A DNA stretch of 64,000 bases from Symbiodinium natans (taxonomy: Eukaryota > Sar > Dinophyceae > Suessiales > Symbiodiniaceae): assembly GCA_905221605.1 (NCBI GenBank), contig CAJNDS010002301.1, positions 1,498,192 to 1,562,191 on the forward strand, written 5' to 3'. The notes under the pieces are model-generated. The model worked only from the letters and a program-made list of their open reading frames with translations, ran no database searches and had not been told where the DNA came from. Both the position numbers and the translations under genes were made by a program. This document shows, in pieces, positions 22,198 to 32,847 of this stretch (position 1 is its first letter; each line of letters starts with the position of its first letter).

Positions 22198-22733
22198 CTG
22201 CCAAGGTGTTCCTCGGGCTATGCACTTTGAGCTCCAAGAAGGCTGATGGCACTTCGTGGTCTTGGTGCTAGGGGTTTAGGGGGGTGTAGGGTTTGAGGGT
22301 TTTAGGGGTTAAGGGTTTAGGGCCACTAGAAGGTTTAAAGTTGAGAGCCTGATGGATTCGGAGCCTCAGGCCTGCAGCTGTGAGGCTCAGACAGGTGTTG
22401 AGGTTTGAGGGTTTTTTTTTGAGTTCAGGGTTTTTGGGTTTAGGGTTTTAGGGCTCTAGGGTTTCTAGGGTTTATAGGGTTTACAGGGTCTATGGGGTTT
22501 ATAGGGTTTAGGGTTTGGGGTGCGGCTGCTTCAGCATTGGACCCAGGCGATCTCGGAATGCCAAGTCGCATCAAACAGTCTAAGGGATTGGTGCATCTAG
22601 TCTCTGGCACGGTTTGCAAGGCTCTCTCTCTATACATAGACACACAGCCATAGGCGCAAACCAGCCCAAAGACCTTTTACAACTAAGGCCTTGGGGGCAC
22701 AAAGAACCCTGAAATAACAGGCCTTGGAGAAAT

Positions 22734-22825
22734 ACCAGGATGGGCTATTAGGCCTTAGAACCCCTCAAATGAACCCTACAAAGGGCCTTTTTAAGGGATT
22801 ATAGGATAGAATAGCCCATCCTGGT
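22734..22825 (+). mobile_element. Family E inverted-repeat element
   Basis: ACCAGGATGGGCTATTAGGC ... GAATAGCCCATCCTGGT, 92 bp. The second copy is at 45397-45485. Confidence 0.8.
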
Positions 22826-22905
22826 AAGGATATTGTACTACTTACCAGCATTTGTATATGGTGTGCTCTCTCAACGATGGCCCCTTCTTGGGTGCCCAAG
22901 ATATT

Positions 22906-23125
22906 CCCTAAACCCTAAACCCTAAACCCTAAACCCTAAACCCTAAACCCGAAACCCTAAACCCTAAACCCTAAACCCTAAACCCTATAAACCCTAAACC
23001 CTAATCCCTAAACCCTAAACTTAAACCCTAAACCCCAAACCCTAAACCCTAAACTTAAACCTTAAACCCTAAACCCTAAACTTAAACCCTAAGCCCTAAA
23101 CCCGAAACCCTAAACCCTAAACCCT
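22906..23125 (-). repeat. CCCTAAA array, about 220 bp
   Basis: Degenerate units with CTTAAA, CCGAAA and CCCAAA variants. Confidence 0.9.
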
Positions 23126-23928
23126 CAACTAGTAATAGTAACCCCAAAAGGGATGACGGCCTGGTCGCAGGCTTCTTACATCGAAACCAGGATCACCGTC
23201 TAATGCAGGGGTCGGAAGAATTATACTTATACTACTAATTGCTTGAGAACCCCGGAAAAATAAAAACATATTCTTGCTTATTAAGGTTAACATGGGTACC
23301 ATTATTTTTCATTCTCGTGGAGTTCTTAAGCAAACAGTAGTATACCCCCCCCCCCCGCCCCCCCTTCCACCTCAAAAGCCTGAACCCTGATCCCCGGCAC
23401 AGCCGCTACAAAACTTCGGGCTCAAGGATGTAGGGGTTCGGGGTTTAGGGTCAGAGGTTAGGAGGGGGCTGGCTAGCTCTACGTCTTAAACCGGAAGCTA
23501 CAGGGTTTAGGCGCCGAAGCCCCCAACAAGTAAAGGATTGCATCGGCCTGGAGCCCTAGTTCTTGTATTCAACCTTACCTGAACCCAATTCCGGATTAGG
23601 GTTTAGGGTTTAGGGTTTAGGGCTTTGTGTGCCCGATTGTTGTCTATGCCATATTCTATATCTTGCGCCTGGCAGGCAAACCATCGTGACATCGTGATCC
23701 GCTGCTGGTGTCACGAGATCCAGCGGGCCTGCGGGAAGGGGCACGTTCAAGCACACAAATGAGCTCTGCTAGTATTAGCGTTAGCACGAGTATTAGTATT
23801 CGTATGAGTACTTGTAGTAGCAGAAGTATTGAACTTATCATTGTTATGAATATTCTCCTTATTTCTGCTTTTGGCCGATGATGCTGTTCTTGGTGCCGAG
23901 TATCTGTGCTTTGAGAGATTCGGACCAG

Positions 23929-24009
23929 GTCTTCGGGGACCGTCTGACGGATGATCCAGACGCCAGCTGGATGCAGAAACAGGTCAAGAGCCACTTGGAC
24001 CTCGACATC
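23929..24009 (+). CDS. Dynein exon (VFGDRLTDD)
   Basis: VFGDRLTDDPDASWMQKQ continues VKSHLDLDI. 'R.fgDRLi.d.D..wf' is the conserved lid segment of AAA3. The acceptor is GACCAG|GTC and the donor ATC|GTG. TTTAGGG repeats start within 30 bases downstream. Confidence 0.92.
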
Positions 24010-24387
24010 GTGTTGGGTTTATAGGGTTCAGGGGTCGGGGTTTAGGGGTTTAGGGTTTAGGGTTTAGGGTTTGGGGTTTAGGGTTTAGGGTTTAGGGTTT
24101 AGGGTTACAGGACCACGGATTCCATATGTTGCTTAGATTTCCCCAACCCTGAACCCCAGCAAGTCTCACTGGCATAGAAGCCTCTACAAGCCGTCATATG
24201 TCTTCAGAACAATGAGAGTAATGCGAACAGTAATCGTACTAATGGACACAGACATATCAATAATAGCAATAAGAATACTACTAAGTATCTCGTGTGATCT
24301 TGTCGTGGTTTACAGGAGCATCCCGCCGTCCTAAACCCTAAACCCTAAACCCTAAACCCTAAACCCTAAACCCTAAACCCTAAACCC

Positions 24388-24475
24388 CTGCAAGCGCCCA
24401 GCTTTGAACGTCTGAAGGCTGCCTGGAGGAAGACTTCCAGGTCGAAGTAGAGCCCAGATCTCAGCAAAGGGGTTT
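24388..24475 (+). CDS. Candidate exon between CCCTAAA and TTTAGGG tracts
   Basis: The 88-bp island carries FERLKAAWRKTS on the + strand after GCCCAG and lies where a dynein exon between 24009 and 24968 is expected. No diagnostic residue is present, so the call rests on position, open frame and the flanking pattern only. Confidence 0.3.
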
Positions 24476-24967
24476 CGGGTTTAGGGTTTAGGGTTTAGGG
24501 TTTAGGGCGTTAGAGGCTTTGGGTGAGCTTTAACGGTGGGGGTTGCAGGGGCTCAAGGTTTAGGGTTTAGGGTTTAGGGTTCAGGGTTTAGGGTTTAGGG
24601 GTTAGGGTTTAGGGTTTAGGGTTTAGGGGAAGGGGTATTTGTTGAGCAGTTGCAGCCTTGCAGATTTAAGGTTCTCGCCCTAAACTTAACACCCTCAAGC
24701 AGCTTTAGCTTGGGAATTACTCAAAAACTAAGGGGCTCCTCGAAACTTTGCTCGAAACTCCTCGGAACTTCCCCGGGCCTGAACCCTTAATAATTTCAAG
24801 AAACCCGCTCTCACCCCGCATCAATCACTAGTAGAATTCCGTTGCTGCAGGCCTCCCTACGTTGGAGTGCCGATATAGTATAATATTTCACCAGCGGAAA
24901 GAAGTAATTACAGTTGGGGTTCTAGGCACCCTACACCCGAGAAACAGCCATTCCCAATCTGACCAAG

Positions 24968-25019
24968 GAACATCTTCGTCCGGGAGAGGCTGTTGTTCGC
25001 CTCCTTCCTGAACCAAGAT
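24968..25019 (+). CDS. Dynein exon (LLFASFLNQD)
   Basis: NIFVRERLLFASFLNQD fits the 'p.lFgdF....' segment before AAA4. With donor GAT|GT and acceptor TTTTAG|CGT it joins 25302 to give FLNQDRPAEPEADQRYYEEV. The intron 25020-25301 is GT-AG and contains an array of the 8-base unit CCCCTAAA. Confidence 0.8.
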
Positions 25020-25224
25020 GTCGCCACCCCAGTTCCTATGCGCGGACTGGGGCTGCGTGTCGACGCCTCTCTGACCAGATCGCGGCGGTCGGTTCATGTT
25101 TGTCAGAGGTTGAGTCATAGTTCCACTTCGTTCCGAGCCATGACTTTAGCAAGGGCAGCTGGCAGTTTGCACTGCCTGTCTGTGCAGATCTCTCGGACTC
25201 GCATATGAGGCAACCGTGCCCATC

Positions 25225-25290
25225 CCTAAACCCCTAAACCCCTAAACCCCTAAACCCCTAAACCCCTAAACCCCTAAACCCTAAACCCTA
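25225..25290 (-). repeat. CCCCTAAA (8-base) array before a dynein exon
   Basis: About eight units, ending 12 bases before the exon at 25302. Confidence 0.85.
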
Positions 25291-25301
25291 CGCGCTTTTA
25301 G

Positions 25302-25358
25302 CGTCCTGCTGAGCCTGAGGCTGATCAGCGCTACTACGAGGAGGTCACCAACATTCAG
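25302..25358 (+). CDS. Dynein exon (ADQRYYEEV)
   Basis: RPAEPEADQRYYEEVTNIQ ends at CAG|GC and joins 25668 to give YYEEVTNIQAMKECIEEYLE. This matches the dynein pattern '.dR.YeEi.d...lk..l..yL.eyN'. The intron 25359-25667 is GC-AG. Confidence 0.85.
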
Positions 25359-25667
25359 GCTCACACATAAATGTGCTACACACCCCTAGAACCCCAAACC
25401 CCCATTTAACCCCTAGCTCATGTTCAACGCCTAAGCCCGAAACGAAGAAACCCAAAAGGGTCTAGGGTTTAGGGTTTAGGGTTTAGGGCTTCCTGAGCAA
25501 TAATATTCCCTCTGACCCATTTATAATTTTGCAATAAGACCCCCCCCCCAAAAAAAAAAAAAGAAAAAAACCTATTCTAACTACTAACGCCCCTAGATTT
25601 CCTTACTTTGGGGAACCAATTTGCACGTTTTGTTAGGGGGTCTGCTTGGCACCACCTTGATTGCAAG

Positions 25668-25712
25668 GCAATGAAAGAATGCATTGAAGAGTACCTGGAG
25701 GAATACAACAGC
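25668..25712 (+). CDS. Dynein exon (IEEYLEEYN)
   Basis: AMKECIEEYLEEYNS is the helix leading into AAA4. The donor is AGC|GT. Joined to 25974 it reads YLEEYNS-MPLVMFLDACEH, as in dyneins '.yN.....mnLVlF.dA.eH'. The intron (25713-25973) contains a near-perfect family F hairpin. Confidence 0.88.
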
Positions 25713-25738
25713 GTCCCGTCCTTACGCCGTTGCCTGTA

Positions 25739-25889
25739 CTTGAAGGCTCATGGGACTTAATAACCACTTATAACTGGGCTTATAACCCTACTTATAATTT
25801 GGATAACCCCTATAAGGCCCTTTAGGGGTATTATAAGTAGGGTTATAAGGCCAGTTATAAGTGGTTATTAAGTCCCATGAACCTCCAAG
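25739..25889 (+). mobile_element. Family F long hairpin
   Basis: CTTGAAGGCTCATGGGACTT ... AAGTCCCATGAACCTCCAAG. The arms are nearly perfectly complementary over about 65 bases, including TTATAACTGG / CCAGTTATAA. It fills most of dynein intron 25713-25973. Confidence 0.85.
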
Positions 25890-25973
25890 CAATGGTTCAC
25901 GCGAGCTGTGTTGAAATAAGACCCCTGCGGCCCTCAGAGAGCCTCAGCGGGCACTCAGGTCAGCAGCTTGCAG

Positions 25974-26027
25974 ATGCCCTTGGTGATGTTCCTGGACGCT
26001 TGCGAACACTGCGCCCGGATCTGCACG
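25974..26027 (+). CDS. Dynein AAA4 exon (MPLVMFLDACEHCARI)
   Basis: MPLVMFLDACEHCARICT matches the AAA4 entry 'mnLVlFedA.eHv.RI.R'. The acceptor is TTGCAG|ATG. The 3' boundary is not fixed: a GC donor occurs just after ATCT, but the phase to the P-loop island does not match directly, so a small exon may lie between them. Confidence 0.88.
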
Positions 26028-26607
26028 GGCCCCACCCCAGGAGTCTGCATGTCGGTAGCTGGAGGTTGATCCGAAACTACGGCTCTCCCCCCCTGCGTCT
26101 TTTTTTTATAAATTGTTCTTGCTCTATGATTGTTGTTGCTTGCTTCCCCTCTCTCTCTCCGTCTTCCTCTTTCGCACGGGGCGGGATGGGTCCGGTTCGG
26201 CGGCTGGTCTTCTTGGCCTGTCGGACTCGAAGCGTTGCGCTGCATTGGAGACTTCATCCTCGACACCAAAACTCCGAAGCCCTGTAAGAAGCCCTTGAAG
26301 CCCTCTAAGCCCCGTCGTAAGCCCTCAACCATATAAGCCTGAGAGCCCTAAACCCTTCACCCCTGTAAAGCCCTGAGCCCCAATCCTGGCGCAGGCTGTG
26401 ATTTGAGCCATCTTATTACATTCCTATGTCATATTACTATACCATTCTACTATCATGTGCCTTATATATTGTTTATTACTGTCTCATATTCCACTATACT
26501 ATACTATTATAACATCATATGTCCTATAGATGCCCCATATGCCTTATGTATATATACATATATGTGTATATATATATACATATGTATACATAAGGCCGTG
26601 TTCTGAG

Positions 26608-26690
26608 CCAGCCCAGCGGCAACGTCCTTCTTCTGGGGGCCCGCGCCTCGGGGAAACTCTGTGGGGCTTTAAAATCTGCAGCACAAGGAA
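26608..26690 (+). CDS. Dynein AAA4 P-loop exon
   Basis: QPSGNVLLLGARASGKLCGA occupies the AAA4 Walker A position ('p.GnaLLvGvgGSGrqSl'). The loop reads GARASGK, keeping the outer Gly, SG and Lys but losing the usual inner glycines, which may affect nucleotide binding. The boundaries are approximate. Confidence 0.7.
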
Positions 26691-29473
26691 CCTCCGGATT
26701 CTAAGATTTGGGGTTAGGGAGGTTTAGGGATTTTAGGGTTTGGGGTTTAGGGTTTGGGGTTTAGGGTGTTGGGTTTAAGCCCCCAGCCCTAGAAATGCTA
26801 TACCTAGGACCGGGGGTGTTACTTTCAGGCATCTATATCATTTGGGGGTGTGATGACATGTTGCCTCCCGTTTGACACTCCACATGCCAACCATTCCTAG
26901 CCATGCCCCAAAGATCCATGTAGCCCCCGAAGCCCTGAACCTTCATGGTAGACACTTAAGCCCAAACAGGGGTTTAGGGTTTAGGGTTTAGGGTTTAGGG
27001 AGCAGTCACACAGGGTTTTGAGTTCTAGGAAGCCTACCCCGCCCAACCAACTCCATCCCACAGCCAGGCCAAGGCATGGTTTAGAGTTTGGGGATCAGAT
27101 CTCGTTGGTTCTCCACAGGGCCCTATAAAGCCTTACCTGAACCCGAAGTACATACACAGAGGCCACAGTGTTCCGAGTGCTCTCAACGCGCGAAGCCGCC
27201 CCTTACAGGGTTTATCTAGGGTCTGTAATGTTTAGGGATTAGGGTCGATAGGGTTTATATAGAGGCTGTATAAGGTTTGAGATTTAGGGCCTGATTTCGC
27301 CCTATATGAACCAGTTAGGGTTTCGCAATTTCGCATATCTCAGCCAGCTTCTCCGTTTCTTTGCCTGGCCTGCGGCTTTGGGATTTAGGATCTAAGAACC
27401 CTATGAACCCGAATCAGTCCTTCCACCACTCCAGGCTGCTCGGGCTCCTAAACCCATAGGGACACCCTTTTGGGGTTCCCACAATAAGGATACACAACTG
27501 TGGGGTAGATTACGGGTACCCCCATATTCCTGAGGGCCCTGAAAATCCCCAAAACCCTAACAGGCCCTCAGCCCTTAAACCACAGCCAGGTCGGTGGGAG
27601 CGGTCGTCAAAGTCTGACACGGCTATCTACCTACATGAATGAGCCACGCCTTGGTTGGCAGTGGGTTTAGGGTTTAGGGTTGAGGGTTTAGGGTTTGGGG
27701 TGCTTAGGGTGCTTAGGGAGTTTCGGGAATTTTGGAGTCTGTTGGGTTTGAGCAAAATCGCTGCGCATGCAGAAGGCTTCGTTTCCTTCTACATAAGTTG
27801 CCAGCCGGAGCGCTCCCCGGAGCCCAACCTAGGGACCCGCGGTTTAGGGTTTAGGGTTTAGGGTTTAGGGTTTAGGGTTTAGGGTTTAGGGTTTAGGGTT
27901 TAGGGTTTAGGGTTTAGGGTTAGTCCATTTGCTTGGTGGCCCAGTGGTACCCTTTACCCTTTTTTGTTGGTTCTGGTTTCCCTCGTAAAATATCCAACCC
28001 CCAAAAAGGGTGCCCTTATCATGATATGGCTAATGGGCTACTCAGTTTCGGGCTTTGCAAGTGATTCAGGAGAGCGTGCTCTGGAGCCTATCTTCAACTT
28101 CTATTTCCTCTCCTCATCCCTATGACAACATAAGCTAACTAGATGCCTGTTTCAAATAGGCTGCTGGGTTACTTGAGTGCGCGGTCCAGTGCCTCGCGCT
28201 CCCTGGGTCAGGGGGGGCATGTCAGTTCTGTAGAATTAGGATCTACTGTGGGGTACTTGCATAAGGCTCCATAGGGACCATATTACGGAACTGCTTGCGT
28301 AGGGACGGAAATGGCTCGGGCTTCTTTACAGCAGGGATAAGGGAGTTTCATTGGCTTGAGACACACATAGTTTCCCTGCTCTCCGAGTCGTACGCATCAT
28401 ATCATCTTCACCTGAGGAGTGCGAATGCTTCCAGATCGAGGTGGCGAAAGGTGGGGGGAGGGGGGCCTAAGCTATAGCCTGCCATATATCGAGCCTGGAA
28501 AGTTTGGACCTCACATTACAAGTGAGGCTGGGGGTTTTCCAGTGCGCACCGATCAACTCCTACAGCAGTCGAGCGGATGGTGTCACTTTCAGACGTTGTC
28601 AAGATTTCAGGCTAGCTTGTTCGAAGAAGAAAGAATGGGGCCATTTGTACTAGCATGTCTGCGTGGGGCTTATAGGCCTGAGAGTGCAGCTCCTATCTTT
28701 AGTCGGGCGCCTGTTGGCTAAGGCCGCTACTCATAGCTAAGGGACCCAACCCTAAACCCGAAACCCTAAACCCTTAAGCGGGACCTCAATTCAAAGAACG
28801 TTTTTTTAGAGCCATACGGCCCCCTATGGCCCCGAACGCTCAGCCCCTGTCTCTCGTTCATCAGCTTTCCATGAGTTCTATCGGCAGCGGTGGGCCGCCG
28901 GAGCACATAAGCCCCAAACCCTAAACCCTATTTCTAAACCCTAAACCCGAAACCCTGAACCCAAAACCCTAAACCCTAAACCCTGTATGTTCCCCGGAAA
29001 TGTCAGGCTATGGCATGTCGGAGTTCAGAGACGACGCTCGGACGCAGCTCTGTCATGGGGCCCGCTTTCCATTTCTTTCAGCGACACGCTCTAGGGTTTG
29101 AGGCTTAGAGCTTAAGGTTGAGGGTTCAGAGGTTTGGGGGTTAGGGGTTGAGGGGTTTAGGGGTTTAGGGGTTTTAGGGTTTAGGGTCTAGGGTTTAGAT
29201 TTATAGGGTTTAGGGCAAGCCCTACAAGCCCTAGAAGCCTTTATAGCCCTGTAACCAGCATACAAGCCCTAGAAGACTTTTCATCCCTATAACCCGCATA
29301 CGCCTTGTAAACCCTACATACCCTCTACGCACTCCGAACACTAAAAAAATGTCAGGTTCTTAGAGTAGGACTTAGAGAATTAGGTGGGAGTACGATATAC
29401 GGTACCAAATTCTCAAGTCCCTCCTACAAAGGCAAACCAGTAAGCAACCGCTCAACCCTTAAGCCACGAGCAG
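26691..29473. other. Intron-rich stretch with two possible AAA4 pieces
   Basis: Possible exons are QLLRFFAWPAAL (about 27341-27376; compare 'qSL.rLaaf') and GFVSFYI (about 27775-27800). Neither has a confirmed splice junction. A TTTAGGG tract lies at 27840-27921 and a family A element at 27932-28045. A 300-bp open frame at 28419-28721 has no motif. Degenerate repeats cover 28740-29215. Confidence 0.4.
27932..28045 (+). mobile_element. Family A introner
   Basis: CTTGGTGGCCCAGTGGTACC ... GGCTAATGGGCTACTCAG; TTTG and TTTC flank it. Confidence 0.82.
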
Positions 29474-29536
29474 AGGATGTGAAGAAGTGCCTCATGAAGT
29501 GCGGAGTGGAGGACAAGGTGCAGGTCTTCCTGTTCT
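29474..29536 (+). CDS. Dynein AAA4 exon (VKKCLMKCGVEDKVQVFLF)
   Basis: VKKCLMKCGVEDKVQVFLF matches the AAA4 Walker B region 'dlk.ly.kaG.e.k..vFLf.D.qi'. The donor T|GT joins AAG|GT at 30120 to give VFLFCDTQIVKEDF. The intron 29537-30119 is GT-AG with TTTAGGG repeats near its 5' end. The exact start is 29474 or 29476. Confidence 0.92.
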
Positions 29537-30119
29537 GTGTCCTGGCCTGATTGGGTTCGGGTTTAGGGTTTAGGGTTTAAGGTGTAGAGTTTAGGGTTTA
29601 GGGTTTATGGTTTAGGGTTTAGAGTTTAGAGTTTAGGGTTTAGGGTGTAGGGTTTGGGATTGGGCTTTGGGTTCACGAAAAGCCTGGCTGTTTGCGAGAT
29701 CTTGGGTATAGGTCGGGTTTAGGGTTCGGCATCAGCAACCCTCCGGGACGTGCTTCAGTGTATGTATGGGTCATAAGAGGTGTGTGTGTGTGTGTGTGCG
29801 CTCTTGTCCTGGATCTCAACAGAACTGCAAACTGGACAGTTTTTTGACAAGAATCGTTAGTTGTAGCCTCACCTGGACTTCCACATAATCGTCCATCCGG
29901 ATCATGCCTTTTCAAGCGGGTGGAAGAACCGTTGAGGCTCAAGGATTCAGGGATTCTGGGGTAAAGGCAAAAATCCAGACCCCCAGGAGGATCCCTAAAG
30001 TACATCCCTTTATGGGTTCTTAAGAATGACCCAATAGTAGTATAGGGTACCATTTGGGGGTTCTACTTTTTGGATGCTCCTGGGGGTCTGGGAAGCAACC
30101 CATCCCCCCCGGCTGCAAG

Positions 30120-30190
30120 GTGACACGCAGATCGTCAAGGAAGACTTCGTTGAGGCTATCAACAATGTGCTGAACAGCCGGGGCCCCTCA
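30120..30190 (+). CDS. Dynein AAA4 exon (DTQIVKEDFVEAINNVLNS)
   Basis: DTQIVKEDFVEAINNVLNS is the invariant dynein 'DtQI..e.FLEdiNniLnsG' block. The donor is probably TCA|GT at 30191; reading on gives a less typical sequence. TTTAGGG repeats start at about 30229. Confidence 0.95.
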
Positions 30191-30839
30191 GTTCCTGGGG
30201 CCTTTGGGGCACATATTGGAGGTGCAGTAGGGTTTAGGGTTTAGGGTTCAGGGTGCAGGGGTGGAGAAGTTGGGGGGATTAGGGGGGGAGGAGGCGGGCA
30301 CGACGGCAAGAGGGCAGGGTGGGGAGGGTGAGGGCGATCCCAATAATCTCCGGCATCGAAAAGATGTCGACCCCGAAGCCCCCGTCAACCCCTATTCGGC
30401 GCCCGCACCCTGAGATCTAAGCCCTCAAACCCAAAACCCTTCAGCCGCCTTCAACCCCCCCCCCCCCCCCCCGCCCAAAGAAAAAAACAAAAACAACTGT
30501 TCCCGAAGCGCCAATTTAAGGTGGCGATGTGCCGAACCTCTACGCCAATGAGGCGGGGGCGTCTTCTTCGAGTCCCCCTGGTGGGGTCCCCACTGCAGTA
30601 TAAGGGGCCTCAAGAATTATTACGAGTACGGTTCTGGGTTTGGGGTTTGGGGTTTAGGGCCTGGGGATGTGTCAGATTTTCCCTTGTTGGTGTAAGAGCA
30701 CCAGAATGTGCAGGAACATGTTTCGGAGAGTTGAAAGGGTTAAACGGCCCCTAATCTAGTAGCCATAAACCCTACCAACAACTCACTTCATACACCCTAA
30801 ACCCCTAAACCCTATATGTGACACAGCGCGTGGGTGAAG

Positions 30840-30889
30840 GACATGGAGTCAATATCGGGGGCCTGCCGCCAGCTCTGCTACGCACTCAG
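30840..30889 (+). CDS. Dynein AAA4 exon (MESISGACRQLC)
   Basis: DMESISGACRQLC follows GTGAAG|GAC. It fits the helix after 'nlF..dE...i......a' in AAA4. CCCTAAA-type repeats lie directly upstream. The 3' end is not resolved. Confidence 0.6.
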
Positions 30890-31875
30890 TGGCTATTCTT
30901 TTGTCTCTCTCTCCACGAACATCTCCTTTTGTCTCTCACTCTGACACTTCCCTAAACCCTAAACCCTGAATTCCTAAACCCTAAACCCTGAACCCTAAAC
31001 CCTAAACCCTGAATTCCTAAATCTGTAAACCCTAAACCTTCTGGTTGCTGACTTTCCCCCTCTGGCTCTGTGGCTCTCTCTCTCTCTCTCTCCTTCGCTC
31101 TCCTTCGCTCTCTCTCGAGCTTGCCGCTCTCTCGGGTGCTCAAGTTATCAACGGCCCGATGGTCACGTCAAATGCCTCGTAAAGTAGACGTCCGAATCTG
31201 ACTTGGGGTTTGCTTAAGTGGCACTGTGAGCTTTATAATTTTAAGGGGCTGCGCCCATGGGCGGGCAGCGCAGGCAGAAGCGCGGGGCGAGCAGTTTCTA
31301 AGCATTTTGAGGCCCCTAAACTCCCTTAAAATCTCTAAGCGTTTGAGGCTCCTCAACCCCCTCAAAGTTTCCAAGCATTTTCAGGCCCCTAAACTCCCTA
31401 AGCGTTTGAGGCTCCTAGACTCCCTTAAAGTTTCTAAGCGCTTTATAAGGCCCCTAAACTCCCTTGTTCCTAGCCCCGGGCTTAGACACGTCGCTTATGC
31501 CCGCCCTTAAAGGGGCATCATGCTCCCGATGCGCCCCCGGGGTCCCGCCCCGGGAGCCGCTGATGCTCCTGATGCGCGCCTTCGGGTCCCGGGCTGGACC
31601 CGCTGATGCTCATGATGCGCGCCCTCTGGGGGCCTCCGTGGCGACGCAAAAAACCACGAAAAAAAAACCGTTCACCGGCGGCATGCGGGGGTCGGCGGCA
31701 CTGGCGTCCGGCCTAATTCTGCTTCGCAGAAGGCCAGAGGCCAGCAAGGCTATTCCCGGGACGACCCGGGCTAAAAGGTCCGCATTTGCTCGGTCCTTTG
31801 GGGACCTCGCGCTGCCCGATTTAATGGCTACCGCCAGTGCCGCCGACCCCTCAACCTGATGCTCCGCGCAAACCG

Positions 31876-31920
31876 GACAAGAACAAGGATGGCAGGCCAT
31901 CTTTCGACGAATTCGCAGAG
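31876..31920 (+). CDS. EF-hand-like calcium-binding loop (fragment, uncertain)
   Basis: The + frame reads DKNKDGRPSFDEFAEA. The 12-residue loop D-K-N-K-D-G-R-P-S-F-D-E has acidic or amide residues at positions 1, 3 and 5, Gly at 6 and Glu at 12, as in EF-hands. It stops at a TGA soon after. It is isolated, lies in a dynein intron next to a GC-rich block, and may be chance or a fragment of another nested gene. Confidence 0.3.
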
Positions 31921-32089
31921 GCAGGAGGAGAGTGAGCGGTCTACGGTTTAGGGTTTAGGGTTTCGGGTTTAGGGCCTAGGGTTTAGGGCCTAGGGTTGAG
32001 CGTTCAGGGTTTCAAGGGCATTAGGAGGGCTTAGTCGGTAGTGTGCTGAGAGGCCATCCGCGACCGGGGCAGGGGGGGGGGGGTATATG

Positions 32090-32353
32090 CACTTATATAT
32101 ACCGGGTCCGGTATATGCTGGACCGTGGTGTGCCTACACTTCCGGGTTCGATGAAAGCTCCGGACCGTGGTTTATACATAATTATACAGAACACTAATAT
32201 ACCGGGTCCGGTGCATGCTGGACCGTGGTGTGCATACACTTCCGGGTTCGGTGAAAGCTCCGGACCGTGGCTTAAGCATATAGACATATACAGAACACTT
32301 ATATACCGGTTCCAGTAGATGCTGGACCGTGGTGTGCATACACTTCCGGGTCT
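32090..32353 (+). repeat. Tandem repeat, period 102-104 bp
   Basis: Three units beginning at 32090, 32192 and 32296, the last truncated. Each holds TATACCGGGTCCGGT-like text, GCTGGACCGTGGTGTGC and GAAAGCTCCGGACCGTGG. Confidence 0.9.
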
Positions 32354-32358
32354 TGTCC

Positions 32359-32399
32359 ACTGGAGCCCTTTAAAGTCAGTCTTTAAAGTCAGTCATCTA

Positions 32400-32451
<52 letters not shown>

Positions 32452-32847
32452 AGTCAGTCTGTTTGTGAGGGGGGCGGTGGGGGGTGGGGGTTGTGCGGGT
32501 GGGGGGAGTGGGGGGGGGTGGGGGGTGAGGTGGGGGGGGTGGGGTGGGGGGGGTGGGGGGGGGTGGGGGGGTGGGAGGGAAGGGGGGTGAAGCGGAGGGG
32601 GGGGGCGTGCATTAAGAAAGTCAGTCTGTCAACTAGGGGGGGGGGGTGGGTGGGGGGGGGGGGGGTGCGGGGGCGGGTGGCAGGGGGGTGGGGGGGGGGT
32701 GGGGTGGCGGAGGGGGGGTGGGGGGGTGGGGTGGCGGAGTGGGGGGGGGGTTGGGGGGGTGGGTGGGGGAGCGGAGCGGGCGGAGCAAGCGGAGGGGGCG
32801 GGCATGCACTGGAGCCCTTTAAAGTCAGTCTTTAAAGTCAGTCATCT
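32359..32847 (+). repeat. G-rich tract bounded by a 40-bp direct repeat
   Basis: CACTGGAGCCCTTTAAAGTC... occurs at 32359-32398 and again at 32807-32847. Between them is a run of 51 G (32400-32450) and GGGGTGGGG-type sequence. Confidence 0.85.

Larger units (their letters stand above)
21562..23928. other. Intronic stretch with elements G, F and E and a long CCCTAAA array
   Basis: The stretch contains a family G hairpin (21622-21730), a family F hairpin with an internal CCCTAAA tract (22042-22197), a family E hairpin (22734-22825) and a degenerate CCCTAAA array of about 220 bp (22906-23125). A dynein segment ('lw.HE..R') is expected before 23929 and was not found. Confidence 0.5.

Noticed and set aside
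24552-24560. Dinoflagellate spliced-leader gene (GGCTCAAG)
   Set aside because: Only the last 8 bases match; the rest of the leader is absent.
32090-32353. CRISPR-like array
   Set aside because: Only three long tandem units without spacers of constant length, in a eukaryotic context.
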